Below are positions 24,168 through 37,600 of a DNA stretch of 64,000 nt, piece after piece. The translations under genes and the position numbers were made by a program. The stretch spans positions 15,766,501 through 15,830,500 of the forward strand of contig NC_092650.1 in NCBI RefSeq assembly GCF_032118995.1, in the 5' to 3' direction. The first letter of the stretch is position 1; each line of letters starts with the position of its first letter. The DNA is from Asterias amurensis. Lineage: Eukaryota > Echinodermata > Asteroidea > Forcipulatida > Asteriidae. Under the pieces are notes generated by a model, which worked only from the letters and a program-made list of their open reading frames with translations, was not told the origin of the DNA and did not search any database.

Positions 24168-25174
24168 ATGCTAGAGCTCCACTAGCCTCACTTGATATAC
24201 ATACGTATGGACATGTATGTTATGTACATGTACTTTGCGTAGGAATAGGCCAGTAGGGCAACTTTGAATGGAGCTTGAAGGCAAGCCAAAAATATTATAA
24301 CTCTAATTTTTTGATATTGTGGAGAAAACATATGGGGGTAAATTTTCACCGAAGTTCATCTCCAGATCACATGATCCACAAGGTCAAATTCAAGGTCAAA
24401 GTAGAGGTCAAAAAGTTATCATACCTTAACATGTTCCTACAAAAAAAATAAAGACATATTTGGAAAGCTTACACAATTTCCTTTTCAAAGACACCAATTT
24501 CAACCAATTTGACCCAAAGATTACCGATTTATGGTCATTTGAATGTCAGAGGTCAGGCGCATTTTGACCGAAATCAACGAGAAAGAGCATGTCGTAGCGC
24601 GAAAACCGTTTATCAGATAGAGCTGAAAATTGAAATTTGAGCTTGTTGAGCCATTATTACCCCATAAAAAAAATTTGAGCAAATTTGAAGAGGGTAGGGT
24701 TTAACCCATTGGGTGATTTGACACGGAATGACCCTATACGAACTATAGTTTTCAAAACAGCTCAGTCTATTAATCATTGTTTCATGGTTTCAGATAGTTC
24801 CTTTGGTGTCATGTCCTCTGCCGTTCCACAGCTTCCAATTCGACAGCAAACCACCCCAGCTTATGAACCCCCTTCCCACCCTTCCCTGTAGTGTAAAATC
24901 CCAAGGGCCCAGCCTCAATCTTCAAGGCACGCCTCCACGCTTCACACCTATGTTACTGTCTGCTCTAGGAAAAACACCCAAACGAGATGATCTCTCTCGT
25001 TGGTGCATGATAAGAGCATGCTGGTTTAAAAAAACAAAAAAGTGGAAGGCGGCCATTTTGGTTGCTATGGAAGAGGGCAGAGGTCAAACCTTTTACCTTA
25101 TCATCATCAACCTTTGAAACTAATAGAGAGCTGACAAGAAACATTTACGTACAAAGTGTCTCCGCAAACTTCAC
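24168..25174. other. Gene-free stretch, nothing recognised
   Basis: AAGGTCAAA direct repeats near 24382-24410. No exon or transposon end was identified. Confidence 0.4.
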
Positions 25175-25540
25175 TTAAAGGGAAGGTACACTATTGGTAA
25201 TTGTCAAAGGCCAGTCTTCTCACTTAGTGTATCTCAACTTATGCATAAAATAACAAACCTGTGAAAATTTGAGCTCGATTGGCCTTTTGAGTTGAGAGAA
25301 AATGATGACAGAAAGAACACCCTTGTTGGACGAATTTGTGTGCTTTCAGATAGGAATAAAAGACTTCTAGCTATAAGTCTTTTATTATTTTAGTGAGAAT
25401 TTACCTCTGTTTCAAAATCTATGCTACTTCAGAGGGAGCCGTTTATCACAATATTTTTTACTATCAACAGCTCTCCAATGCTCATTACCAAGTCAGTTTT
25501 TAAGTTAATATTTGTTTTGAGTAATTACCAATCCCTTTAA
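25175..25540 (+). mobile_element. Family A' TTAA MITE at the NBN 3' end
   Basis: TTAAAGGGAAGGTACACT start; the right end is shortened to ATTACCAATCCCTTTAA. It lies ~90 bp beyond the NBN stop, possibly within its 3' UTR. Confidence 0.85.
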
Positions 25541-25628
25541 TCGTTTTGCCTACCTTGCAAAGTTTTGATTCTTACTGGGAATGTAAACACTTAAAAATGC
25601 TCAAGACATACCTTGGTTGACTGATTAA

Positions 25629-28600
25629 TCAGCGACGTCTTTTGGTTGGTCTGGGCTCCCAGTTGAACAGATCGTCATCGAGGGCTTTCTGTTCCTTTTC
25701 TTTCTCGAGAACCTGAAAACAAAGAGATGCAACCGGGGGTCAGAGTCACTGCTGATAAAAAAAGTCTGAAACTTGAATCCAGATCTAAGGGAGAACATTG
25801 AAACAATAGCGGCATGTCCACCTTTTTACAAACCTTGGAGTTATAGATTCAAAGGAGCTTTTGGGAACAGTAATAGAAAAAATAGAGCATTATTTGTTTT
25901 TGTAGAGAAAAATACCAGGTAGACTAATAAAAAATGACTTTGCTTGAGGCCCAAAGTAGCTGAGCGAGTTCTTTTGCTGGCACTGTACATCCGAAGAACA
26001 AAGCATGAACGATCTTGCTTAAGGTCACAAGTGCCACGATCTTGACCCCGAACCCACACTATGCTAAGCAGAAACACCAGTGTTCAGACATATGCGACTT
26101 GTGTGATCAGCAACTTCAAGCCACACACTAAGCAACTAAAGACTTCTTTTGTCTTCACCTTTCGCTCTTTGGCCATCTCAGCTCTGGCTTCAGCGAGTTG
26201 TCTCGTCTCACTGTGGTAAAGATCTGATCCACCGATGATGTGAGGCATGCTGAACTGACCAACATACGATGCCTGCGACAAAACAAACAAAATACAAGAT
26301 TCCAGAGTCAGTGCTGAGGAAATCATTTTTTAAGTTAAAGGCACTGGACACCTTTGGTAATTGTCAGAGACCAGTCTTCTCACTCGATGCATCTCAACAT
26401 ATGCATACAATAAGAAACCTGTGAATATTTGAACTCAATTGGTTGTCAAAGTTGCGAGAGAATAATGGAAGAAAAACAACATTTTGCGCACAAGTTGTGT
26501 GCTTTCAGATGCTTCAATTCGAATTCGAGACCTCAGCTGAGGTCTCAAATTCAATTCGAATAACTAAGTGACAAATTATTTCTTGCTCAAAAACTACGTT
26601 TTTACAACTTTAGAGGGAGCCGTTTCTCACAATGTTTTATCAACCGTTCTCCATTGCTCAGCAAGTTTTTATGCTAACAATTATTTGAATAATTACCAAT
26701 AGTGTCCAGTGCCTTTAAAGCCGTCTGATAAACCTACCCCTTGCTTTAACGCTGCTGTGCTATTCTGACCTGATTCTGCTATACTGATTGAAAACGTAAC
26801 TTGTCAACCAACGGTTCTGTTCAAGAACCAACACTACGCAAAAGAGATTTTATAAGGTGCTATTGCCAACCTCACCTAATTATTATTCAAATGAAAAACA
26901 CAAGAATGTTGGACGAGCACGGACATAATAAAACTGGCCTAATGCTACATCCACTGGCCTCAGGCCTATGGTTAACTGTAATGGACCCTTCCCATGAAAT
27001 ATGTAAACTGCACAAAGAACATGCGCAATAACATTTTGTTGGCAAAATGAGGGAACATTGTGCCGTTTTGTATGCGGCAAATGGCGGTGTGACGCAGACG
27101 CGATACTGTGTCTGCTTCTAGTATGCATCTCTATGGCGTTTGTCAACCAATAGGGTCTGAACACTTGTGTGAATATAATTAGCATACATTTTTATGGGAA
27201 AGGTCTATTATCACGCCCTATTATCCAAAAGTTCAGATTTTGTTCACCTTTTTGAATTTTTTGAAGTTCTTGGCGTTTGTCTTTTGCCTCGTTGGAGGAG
27301 CTGTGGCTATTCTGATGACGAGGTCAATTTGTTCAACAATGGCAAGATTGAACGGCAGGGTAGGATCCGAAGGACTCGATGGCTCACACTGAAATCAAAT
27401 GTCCAGAATAATAGGCATGAGATTTTGACGAATGTGAAAATTCCTGAATATTACTTAAACAGGCCAGCAGCCAATTTCACGAAACGCCAGTACATTCAGT
27501 ATTTTTCTGCAAGACTACATTTGATTACTCCTTTTACATAGCACAATGTACATGTAATTGTTTATAAGGTGTTTTGGCGCAATATGCTGCTAACCTGTAT
27601 TTGTTTTTTTGTATTCAATTGTTATAATACCTTGATATTTTTGTTGGCCGTGATGTATCCTGTGGGGATTTCTTGTAGAGGGGGATTAGCATCATGTGAT
27701 ATGGGCTCTTGATCAATGGTAGGGTTCGATCCCTTGTAATCCTATTCAAAAATAAACACGACAATGTCAATAGATTTGTCAAAAACTTCGACCAGAAAAT
27801 GGCCCTAAGCATTTAAAGAAGAAAAAAGAAAAAAAACCAATTCAAAAACTTGAAATACACAGACATCAACATATGTGTTTGTTCTTGGGTAAAATAAAAG
27901 AAAAGTAGAAAAAGAAAAAAGCCACCAAATCAGAATATAAAATTAAATGCAAGAGAAAATTGCACCCCACTGAAAGAGCAAAAAAATTAATCTGTGAAAA
28001 ACCCCAAAATGGATGATTTTCTTCACTAGGCTGACATAAAAAGTCTCAAATTTTAAATTCCCGACAAACAATCCTCTGTGGGTTCTTCATTTGTCTTTAA
28101 AAAAAAATAAAACTTTGTGGAAAAAGCCCTTGATATTCAGAATGAAACAACCGACTTAGAAAATCGCAATCCACTGAAAATGCAAAACATTTAAACTGTA
28201 CCTCTTCGGCCAATCTACTCTTCTTGGATTTGTTCATCCCGCCGCCCTCCTCAGTGACATCCCTCTTCTGGCTAGCATCCTCTATATCCATGGCAACCGC
28301 ATCATCCCTCGGCCTCTTCCCTGTCCTCCTACCTCTGTTCTCATTCCCGGTTGGAGGAAGGACGTCTTTTGTGATGGTGCCTCCTTCAGATGGTGCAATC
28401 TTCGCGTCCATGGCTTTGGGTTCGAATGCTTGGGAGACTGATTTATGATCATTCATGTCTTTATTTGTCGTCTTGTCGTTTGTCTCCCTTTTTGGTGGTA
28501 TGATGTCCCCGTCAGAGTCTGCTCTTGTGACTTCTCTGTCTTTCTTGACTAATTGGGACTCAAGTCCGAGATGATGGATGTCTTTGTTTCTCCCCCTCAC

Positions 28601-31600
28601 CATCTTCTCATCTCGTCGTCCTGTCGGCAGGATGACATCCTTCTCATCTGGTCTTCCTGATGGAGGGATGACATCATCCTCAAGTGTCTTCGCATCTGCC
28701 TCATCGTCACTATCTTCAACTGTTACATAATCTTTCTCTGATGTACAAGGATTAGGGTTGCGTTCTGGGTTTCGACTCTTGGTCTTATCAATTCGCTCAG
28801 ATGGCGAGAGGATGTCCCCATCTGATCCGGACCCAAGGTGACCTTTCTTAAGTGGGTTTGCGGCATCAGCTTTCACTATCCCCTCTGGCGAGCGTTTCTG
28901 TGTCGAAATCCGAGCAGAAGAAGAGTTCCGCAATTTCTGCAAAGAAGATGCTTGTTTGCTTGAATCCGCTTGTTTGCTTGAAACCGGAGCTGCGTTCTTC
29001 ATGATAACGTCTAGGATCGACGTTGAGGGCGCTTGGTCCGGATTAGGGAGGCTCACAGGTTCCCTCCGAGGGAGTTTGGACGGTGCAGAGATGTTGGAAT
29101 TGTCCTCCTCTCTCACCCTAAGAAAGGAAAACAACACAAGGAGGAAATGATCATTTGCTTGATGTGAATACAAATATTTCAAAAACTAATATTTGTTTAA
29201 CGGGAAGAAATAAAAAAGATCATCATCATTGTGTAATTTTCAAATAAAACAACATATGTTGTATAGTTAAATTGAAGAAAAAAATACTGAAATAATATTG
29301 ATTCTCAAATGTCCTAGTAGCTACAATCCCAGCCAAAATATTTTGGCCATGTGAAACTAAACATACCCTCCCCTTGTTCCCCTGCTTATTAATGTTAACC
29401 CCAGCTGGAGCGGAGACTGCACGATGAGAGACAACATTAAAAGGGGTGCATGGTTCCAAACACATGCCAATTGTTATGCTAACAATTATTTTGAGTAATT
29501 ACCAATAGTGTCCAGTGCCTCTAACAGTGGAACATCAAAGAGAACATATTTTGTACTGGGTCGACAAACATGGCTGTGTATCTGGAGTTAATTATGGCTC
29601 CTGCTTGTTATTACCTTTTCTTTGACGACTTTTCTGGCCCAGTAATCTTAGTTTTCTCTTGCTGTTGCCTTGCGACTGATGAAGTCTTCCTCGTCTCTGG
29701 CACTTGAGATTGAGGGAGTTTAGAATGTTGTGTTTCGGAGGCTAAGACGTCCTGGGTGAGAGAAGGAGCCGCCACTGGATGCAGGAAGGTCAAACCGGCT
29801 AGTAAATGAAAACAAGGCTGACGTTAAATATTAGGTTTGCAGTACTGCCGTGTGTATCTACTTGCCAGGTAGAGTTTGTCCTTGCTATATATTCTACTGC
29901 TGCAGATTAGATTTATTGGATGTTCAGGAGACTTCTCAGTTATGAGAAGAACTGTCCTGCTTTTTAACTACTACCTGGGCGGAAGGTATAGGAAATTGGC
30001 TGGCTGGGACTACTACTTTAGCTTATAGGATCGTAATTAACTGCACTGCACCGGAGTGAGTTATATAATTGGTCTCCATGTTTGGACTAGCTTGCGCTAG
30101 TCATCGTCAGGAGACTGAGGAAAAAGGCTGATGTTAAGCTTCAAATATGAAAACAAATTACGCTGTCGCAAACAGCATACCAACCAATAGAAACTATGTG
30201 GTAATTGCAAACAAACGAATAAACAGTTATAGGCCAGAGTCTTTCATGTAGGCTTTCGAAAAAGACTCCGCTAGGGTCAAAACATGAGGGCCATTTTTTT
30301 GAAGCTTTAAATGTGCCAGGCTTTAAATTAAGACTAACAAAAACAGGTATCTTCAGGTCTATGGGTCTCAGTGCTATAGTCACTTTTCAGGGTACATTGG
30401 TTTTAATTGAAAAAAGAATAACAAGATTATAACATTCACAGTTGTTGATGTGAACCTTCAAGCTTTCACATAACTCCATGCTGAAACTCACCCTGAGCGA
30501 CTCTAGGGTTGCAGTGAACTTCTGTTGATGCGTACAGCACGGCCAGACCCAGCTCAGACTGAGGGATGGGTCGAAGGTCTCTCCTAAATCAAGAACATTC
30601 AGAAAATGGTGAAAGCTTGTTATCTTTTGGCACCCCACACTCCCCCCTCCCCCAGTCTTACAAGCTAACAGGTGGCCCATCATAATCAATCCAATGCCCA
30701 CCTGGGTTGCGTTCCACTTGTGCAAATGTTGCTAATGTTTGCTCATGTTACTAACAATCTTGAGTTGAACGAATTGTGTATCGCCACCATTGGAGAATAA
30801 AAAAGTCATGTATAAAAGAGGTATACATACAGCAAAAACAATGTTAAAAACAAAACAAACTAATTGTGGTGTCGATCTTCTTTTTACATGTAGGGCGCTG
30901 CCATATTGACATCACAAAGTGCACACCAACCATTCCAATTCATCGGACATGTTTGAACCCTAGGGCTCGAATTTAGGGAGAAAATCCACAAGACCGCAGC
31001 ACTTGTAGCTCAGAATCTTTACTGGACTGAGATTTTATTTACATAGACCAGAATCAAACAAGAAGATACTAAGTATTGTTTGAAGCTTTGCACCTTGTAA
31101 ACCTATATTGGGTCTCAGAATTCATCACCGCAGTAACCTATCTTTCTAAAAGTTTGTATATACTCAGCGCTTTGAGTACCTTGTTTGCTAGATACGTGCG
31201 TTATATATAAGACTTTGATATTATTATGGTGTGGAGAAATAAAAAAGAAACTATAAATAAGAAGAAGAGCAGAGTATACTGTTTGAAACATCGAGACCCA
31301 ACCGGCTCTTTTCAGGGCCAACACTCACCCCAGGAGATTTACAGTTATTTATAGTTTCTTCTCAAGAACAGACTAGATTAGAAAAATGAAAAATGAAAAA
31401 TGAGAAAACAATTTTATCATCTCAACTTTTTTAAACAAAGTGAAAAATGTATCTCTTCTGTTTTCAGCAGGATTGACAAATGTTATTTGTGAGACTCAAA
31501 ACTCAACATTTGAACATCATTCTTTTGAGTCACAGAAGAAAACACGACCAACCGACCTTGGCTTACTGGCCCGACACTGAAATTACTAGCCTCCAGCCAG

Positions 31601-34600
31601 TGGTCAAGTGTAAAATTTGAGCCCTGCCCACCCAGATGACCAGTATTTAGACTGGTTGTCTTGTATTTGATGTCTGGGACTTGAACACACCCTGTAAAGG
31701 CTTGGGGTACTTTTTGTAACACAAAACACAATGTCCACAGATTTACATTAAACTTGCACAGTTTGAAGATAATGATCGGAAAAGGCTTCCCTTGAAAAAT
31801 TACTTGCTGCGGTGCTGTTGTTTAAGAGGAATGAGTAAAACAATATATTTGAAAATATGTTTTACATTCTTGAATAATTTTTGCTTCACCGAGACATTTT
31901 TTTTTCATGACTTGTTTTACTCATATCTCAAAAGTAAGTAATATTTTATTCAAAGCTTTCTCCCACCATTATCTTCGAACCATGTAAGTTTAATGTAAAT
32001 CTGTGGTTTTGCAGTGGTCACCTTTTGAGAACGTCCATAACCTGTGTTGCCCATTCCTGTCCAGCCTGAGTCATAATTTGGCTCTGGTCTTGTGGGTCAG
32101 CATACATGACGATGGTTGAAGGATCCGTCAGAACTTTCTCTTCACCTCTTGACATCCCTTCATCGATCAGCACCGGTTTGCCTCCGGCTAGCTCCACAAT
32201 CTGACCGAGCTGTTTTAGCTTCAGGAGAAAGTCAAAAAAAAAAAAAAAAAATAATAATAAAAAAAAGGTTAATGGCTAAAGTTTCGACCCCAGCAGAGAT
32301 CTTTCTTGAAGGGTAAATGATTACAAAACAAACATGTACATGTAAGTATAATATACGCAGTCAAGTGGAAATACATGCATAAAGAGAGAGCAAAAGAGAA
32401 AAAGTCAGAAACAAGCAATATTATATTGGATTTGGTCTCACCTGTTTGGCAGTAAGGAATACAACAGTCATGCCATTGAAGAGAGTCTGTCGGTCGACAT
32501 TCGGCTGGAACGATACATCCTTCTCATTTATGGCCGTCTCTGCCAGGGTTGGGTGGTAACTTAAAAACAATCAATCAAAGCTAATTTAAAGTCTGGCACT
32601 ATTTGGAAAAGCAGTTGCAAACAGGTAACAGGTGTAAGTTGCCAGACCCTCTTTATTTATGGAGCATTCATTTAATGGGGAGTAGGGAGAACCCCGTGAA
32701 AGGTTCCCCCGTGTTCCCACGCACAACTTACTTAAGTGGATCGGGCATCTTAGAATCTGCGGCAGCCGCCTCTTCCGTCTTTCGCAAAAACTCTGGAGTG
32801 ACGATGTGGCGGCAGGTTACCAGGGCCCCGATAACCTGTAATTGAAATTAAGTCTTTTTGTTACATTTTAACAGACACCGTCCAAATCCACTATCTGTAT
32901 GTTTGTCTTGGTTTGAGCTTAGTTTGATTGACAGCATATTGCACCACAGCACCTTGTAAACCATTACAAGGTGCTATTAAGGATTATAACACACCTCTTG
33001 CTTTTCCAGATTTCTGTTCTTATTTCACATTTAAGACCGAGCTGTTTTATAAAACACATATTGACGAGCATAATTCGGTAACTACATGTAGTGTCGTCTA
33101 TTCCCCCTCGGGCCTGTGAGTGACCAGAAGAGGGACCTATTTCCCTTCTGGTCACTCAATTTCCCTCAGGGGAATAGATGACATTATAACACACCTCTTG
33201 CTTGTTTTGTATTCTGGTTGGCTGAAACACGGTCACATGGGATGAACTAATATAGGCTAGTGATCGCGCGCGCGTGTTTTGCGGGAATAGTACCAGAGCG
33301 GGCACTAGTCTTTGCAAATAGTGCCTGCGTAACAGCGCCCTCTCTTGACTTGAACCGTGAACAAACTACAAAATTCCTTTTTCTGTTCTTATTTGACATT
33401 TTAAGACCGAGCTGTTTTATAAAACACATATTGACTAGCATTATTCGGTAACTAGTGTCGTCTATTCCCCCTCGGGCCTGTGAGTGACCAGAAGATGGAC
33501 CTATTACACTCGGCCTTCGGCCTCGGGAAATAGGTCGCCCTTCTGGTCACTCAAAGTCCCTCGGGGGAATAGATGACACTAGTTACCTCATTGCCAGTCA
33601 ATATGTGTATAATAGGTCTCATAATTCAAACTAAGTACAACATACCTTGAAGAAAACACTGTATGTAACAACACCAAGAGTGTCATTGAGTGACGGATAT
33701 GCGCGCTATATAAGAAAGAAGCCACTAGTATTACTATTATTCAATTGTATGGAAAATATTGGCCTAGTTCATGTTTCATTGTAATTTGATCTAAATTTAC
33801 ATAGACTAATTCAAAAGCGATTTTACAAAATAAATCACTGAAGAAATAATTTCAGAATGATAACTTTGAGGAAATTGTTTACAACCTTGATGGTGACGGT
33901 CAACTGCGTCATGATGAGATGTGTGCATTCTTTACTCCACTCGGGAACAACGTGACCCCCAAGTTTACGTGTCAGTAACTTCAGAGATTTTTTCTCGACC
34001 GACGGAAGTGATGAAAAGGCTACCACTAGTGGTTCATATGTCACTCTTGTAAAAGAAACACACACAAAACAATACTCATTATTTAAAGGCCGTGGACACT
34101 ATTGGTAATTACTCAAAATAATTATTAGCATAAAATCTTACTTGGTAAGAGTAATGGGGAGAGGTTGATAGTATAAAACATTGTGAGAAGCGGCTCCCTC
34201 TGAAGTAACGCAGTTTTCGAGAAAGAAGTAATTTTCCACAAATTTGACTTCAAGACCTCAGAACTAGATTTTGAGGTCTTTAAATCAAGCACCTGAAAGC
34301 ACACAACTTTGTGTGACAAGGGTGTTTTTTCTTTCATTATTATCTCGCAACTTTATTTCTTGCATATGTTGAGATACACCAAGTGGGAAGACTGGGCTTT
34401 GACAGTTACCAATAGTGTCCCGTGTCTTTAAACTGACTGTTGTTTACAGAATGCAGGTTTAAACACCAGCCCAGCGAGTCATGGAATGATGGTGCCGAAG
34501 TCCTTGTGGTGTTCCGTAGCCGAGTGGATAAAAACAACCAACCCAAGCTCTTGTGTTTCTGATCAGCAGAGTGTGGGTTCGAGTCATAACAAAACAACAG

Positions 34601-37600
34601 TACATTTATCGCAAAGAAAAGGGGGTGTTCCTGGTCTGATCAGCAGCATATTGTAATGCCACATAATTCAAATAATTCAGCTTTGTGCTGCCAGTTGGTT
34701 TACAGTTGCCACTTGGTTTACAAGGTGCTGTGGCGCAATATGCTTCAAATCAAACCAGGAGTACCAAGGCGAACCTCTTCTCTTTTCAATAAGTGCACTT
34801 AGGCCTATTATTTTTTTTACTTGCGTTACACAATGCTCAGGACCAATGGCTTTATCTCCCACCATCCTAAGCAATATGGTTAAGTGCCTTGCTTAAAGGC
34901 AGTGGACACTATTGGTAAATGTCAAAGACTAGCCTTCACAGTTGGTGTATCTCAACATTATGCATGAAGTAACAAACCTGTGAAAATTTGAGCTCAATCG
35001 GTCATCGAACTTGCGAGATAATAATGAAAGACAAAAAACCTTTGTCACACGAAGTTGTGTACGTTTAGATGGTTGATTTTGAGACCTCAAGCTCTAAATC
35101 TGAGGTCTCGAAATCAAATTCGTGGAAAATTATTTCTTTCTCGAAAACTATGGCACTTCAGAGGGCACCGTTTCTCACAATGTTTTATACCATCAACCTC
35201 TCCCTATTTACTCGTCACCAAGAAAGGTTTTATGCTAATAATTATTTTGAGTAATTACCAATAGTGTCCACTGCCTTTAAGGACGCCTAGGTGTCAGGGC
35301 TGGGACTCAAACCCACACTCTGCTGATCAGAAACACCAGAGTTTGAATCTGGTGCTCTTAACCACTAGGCCATGGCAAGCCACATAAATATAATGAGCAA
35401 TATGCAATAATATTAATAACTTGCCTCCATTCATTGGAGTTCATGGCACCGAAGGTGATGAGGTCACCATCTTCAAGAGAAGTGTCACCACTACCCAGTT
35501 TGGCGCCATTTCTTAATGAGCCAAATTTTGACGATTCATGGAAGGTCAGGAGAGGTCTCTCAAGCGGTTTGCTCTAAAACAGAAAGTCAGAGGAAAAATC
35601 CAATATGATTTTATTTTTAAAGAATTATAATAACTTCTATAATTTTATATCCACACATTCATGGCAAATGTTAGTTAAAGGCAGTGGACACTATTGGTAA
35701 TTGTCAAAGACTAGCCTTCACAGTTGGTGTATCTCAACATAAGCATAAAATAACAAACCTGTGAAAATTTGAGCTCAATCGGTCATCGAACTTGCGAGAT
35801 AATAATGAAAGAAAAAAACACCCTTGTCACACGAAGTTGTGTGCGTTTAGATGGTTCATTTTGAGACCTCAAGTTCTAAATCTGAGGTCTCGAAATCAAA
35901 TTCGTGGAATATAATCCGTTTCTCACAATGTTTTATACCATCAACTTCTCCCCATTACTTGTCACCAAGTAAGGTTTTATGCCAATAATTATTTTGAGTA
36001 ATTACCAATAGTGTCCACTGCCTTTAACTACAACTTTATGTATTGAGGAAAACAGTTGGTTCCGATTACCAAACGTATTTAATCCCTTTAAAATTGAACC
36101 TACCAGATTGGCATCAGAATGTGTGACTGTCAACTTGGCATGATTACGACTCACTGAGTTGTCGTTTAGAATCAAGATCCTGCAATCTACAAACATAGAA
36201 GAAGAAAAAACGTAAGGGACCATTCAGAATAATCAATGTTTAAAGGAACACGTTGCCTTGGGTCGGTCGAGTTGGTCTTTGAAAAGCGTTTGTACCAGTG
36301 TTTTATAAAATGCATATGGTTAGAAAGATATCAAATTTTTGACTCCCATAAATAGCCGACCGTATTAGTAAGCACAGTAAAAGGAAAACCACGCAATTTC
36401 GAGGCAAATTTGTGTGGATTATTGTATTCTACTTTTAAAACATCTTTCCAACCATGTGCATTTTATTAAAAAAACGGTTACAAATGCTTTTTAGACCAAC
36501 TCGTCCGATCCAAGGCAACGTGTTCCTTTTACAATCTTTTTACTTAAAAAAAGGAATGCTTTGGCACACCCACCCACCACAAATTGCGGACAGAATAAGG
36601 GCATGAAAGAGGATGCTGCTTTTCATCTTGATCTTGATTTAATATCATAAGCTCCAACTGATGTTTGAAGTTGGAGTTCACTCAGCATGGCAGTTACTGA
36701 GCTTTCCCTCCCATAGTCATGCATAATGAATTGCGCAGCCCAGCGTTGGACAGCTTCATGAAGTGGGTCCCATGTGCAATTATACAGTTTTAAAACCCCA
36801 ATTCACGGCCCCGATAGTTAGGGATAGACTTCTAAACCATTCTTTACCTCGGCGTCCAACAGTGTACTCCTGGCCTTCGATTAGATAAAAGCGGATATCT
36901 GTATCATATCATGGGGAAAAAAAGAAAAAAAGTTAACTATCAGATTGAACTTAAAAAAACGAAGGAGACTTTTTAGGAATGCTTAGAGGCCAGGGCCCAA
37001 TTTCATGGCTCTGCTTACCGTAAGCACAGAATCGGCGCTTACAGAAGCAGGGAATTCTGTGCTTTAAACGGATGTACTCCGCGTTTGTATAGACCTTATG
37101 CACATGCTGTCATTTCAGTACGGCGCCCTGGCCTTGAGGTCAAAAGGAGGTTGTCTATTGGCCAATCAATGTGCGTTTCGATTGTTTCGTCACCGTTTGA
37201 CCTCAAAGATGGCGGCTGGATGACGTCAATGCATAAGATTTATTCCACGCTTACAAGGCTAGCGCAGAAATTCAGCGCTTGGACCTAAGCTGGGATTCGT
37301 GATTGTAAGCGCAGAATACGGCGGTAAGCAGAGCCATGAAATTGGGCCCTGGTGGATGGGGTAAATCCATTATTCTTGCATATGTCTTATAAATATAATT
37401 GCTCACCAACAGTAGTGTTCTCCCCTCAAGGAAGTTTAACAGTGGTCAGCTGCTAGTTAAAACACCTTGGACCAGTAAGAATTTTCTCAAACTAGTCCTG
37501 CTGGCTAGTTGTGTATTGTTGGAAGTCTCATCCCTTCAAAACATTTCTAAGTTCTACTTACAATCTTGTTAGTTAACTTTTAATACTTTGTACTTGTAGC

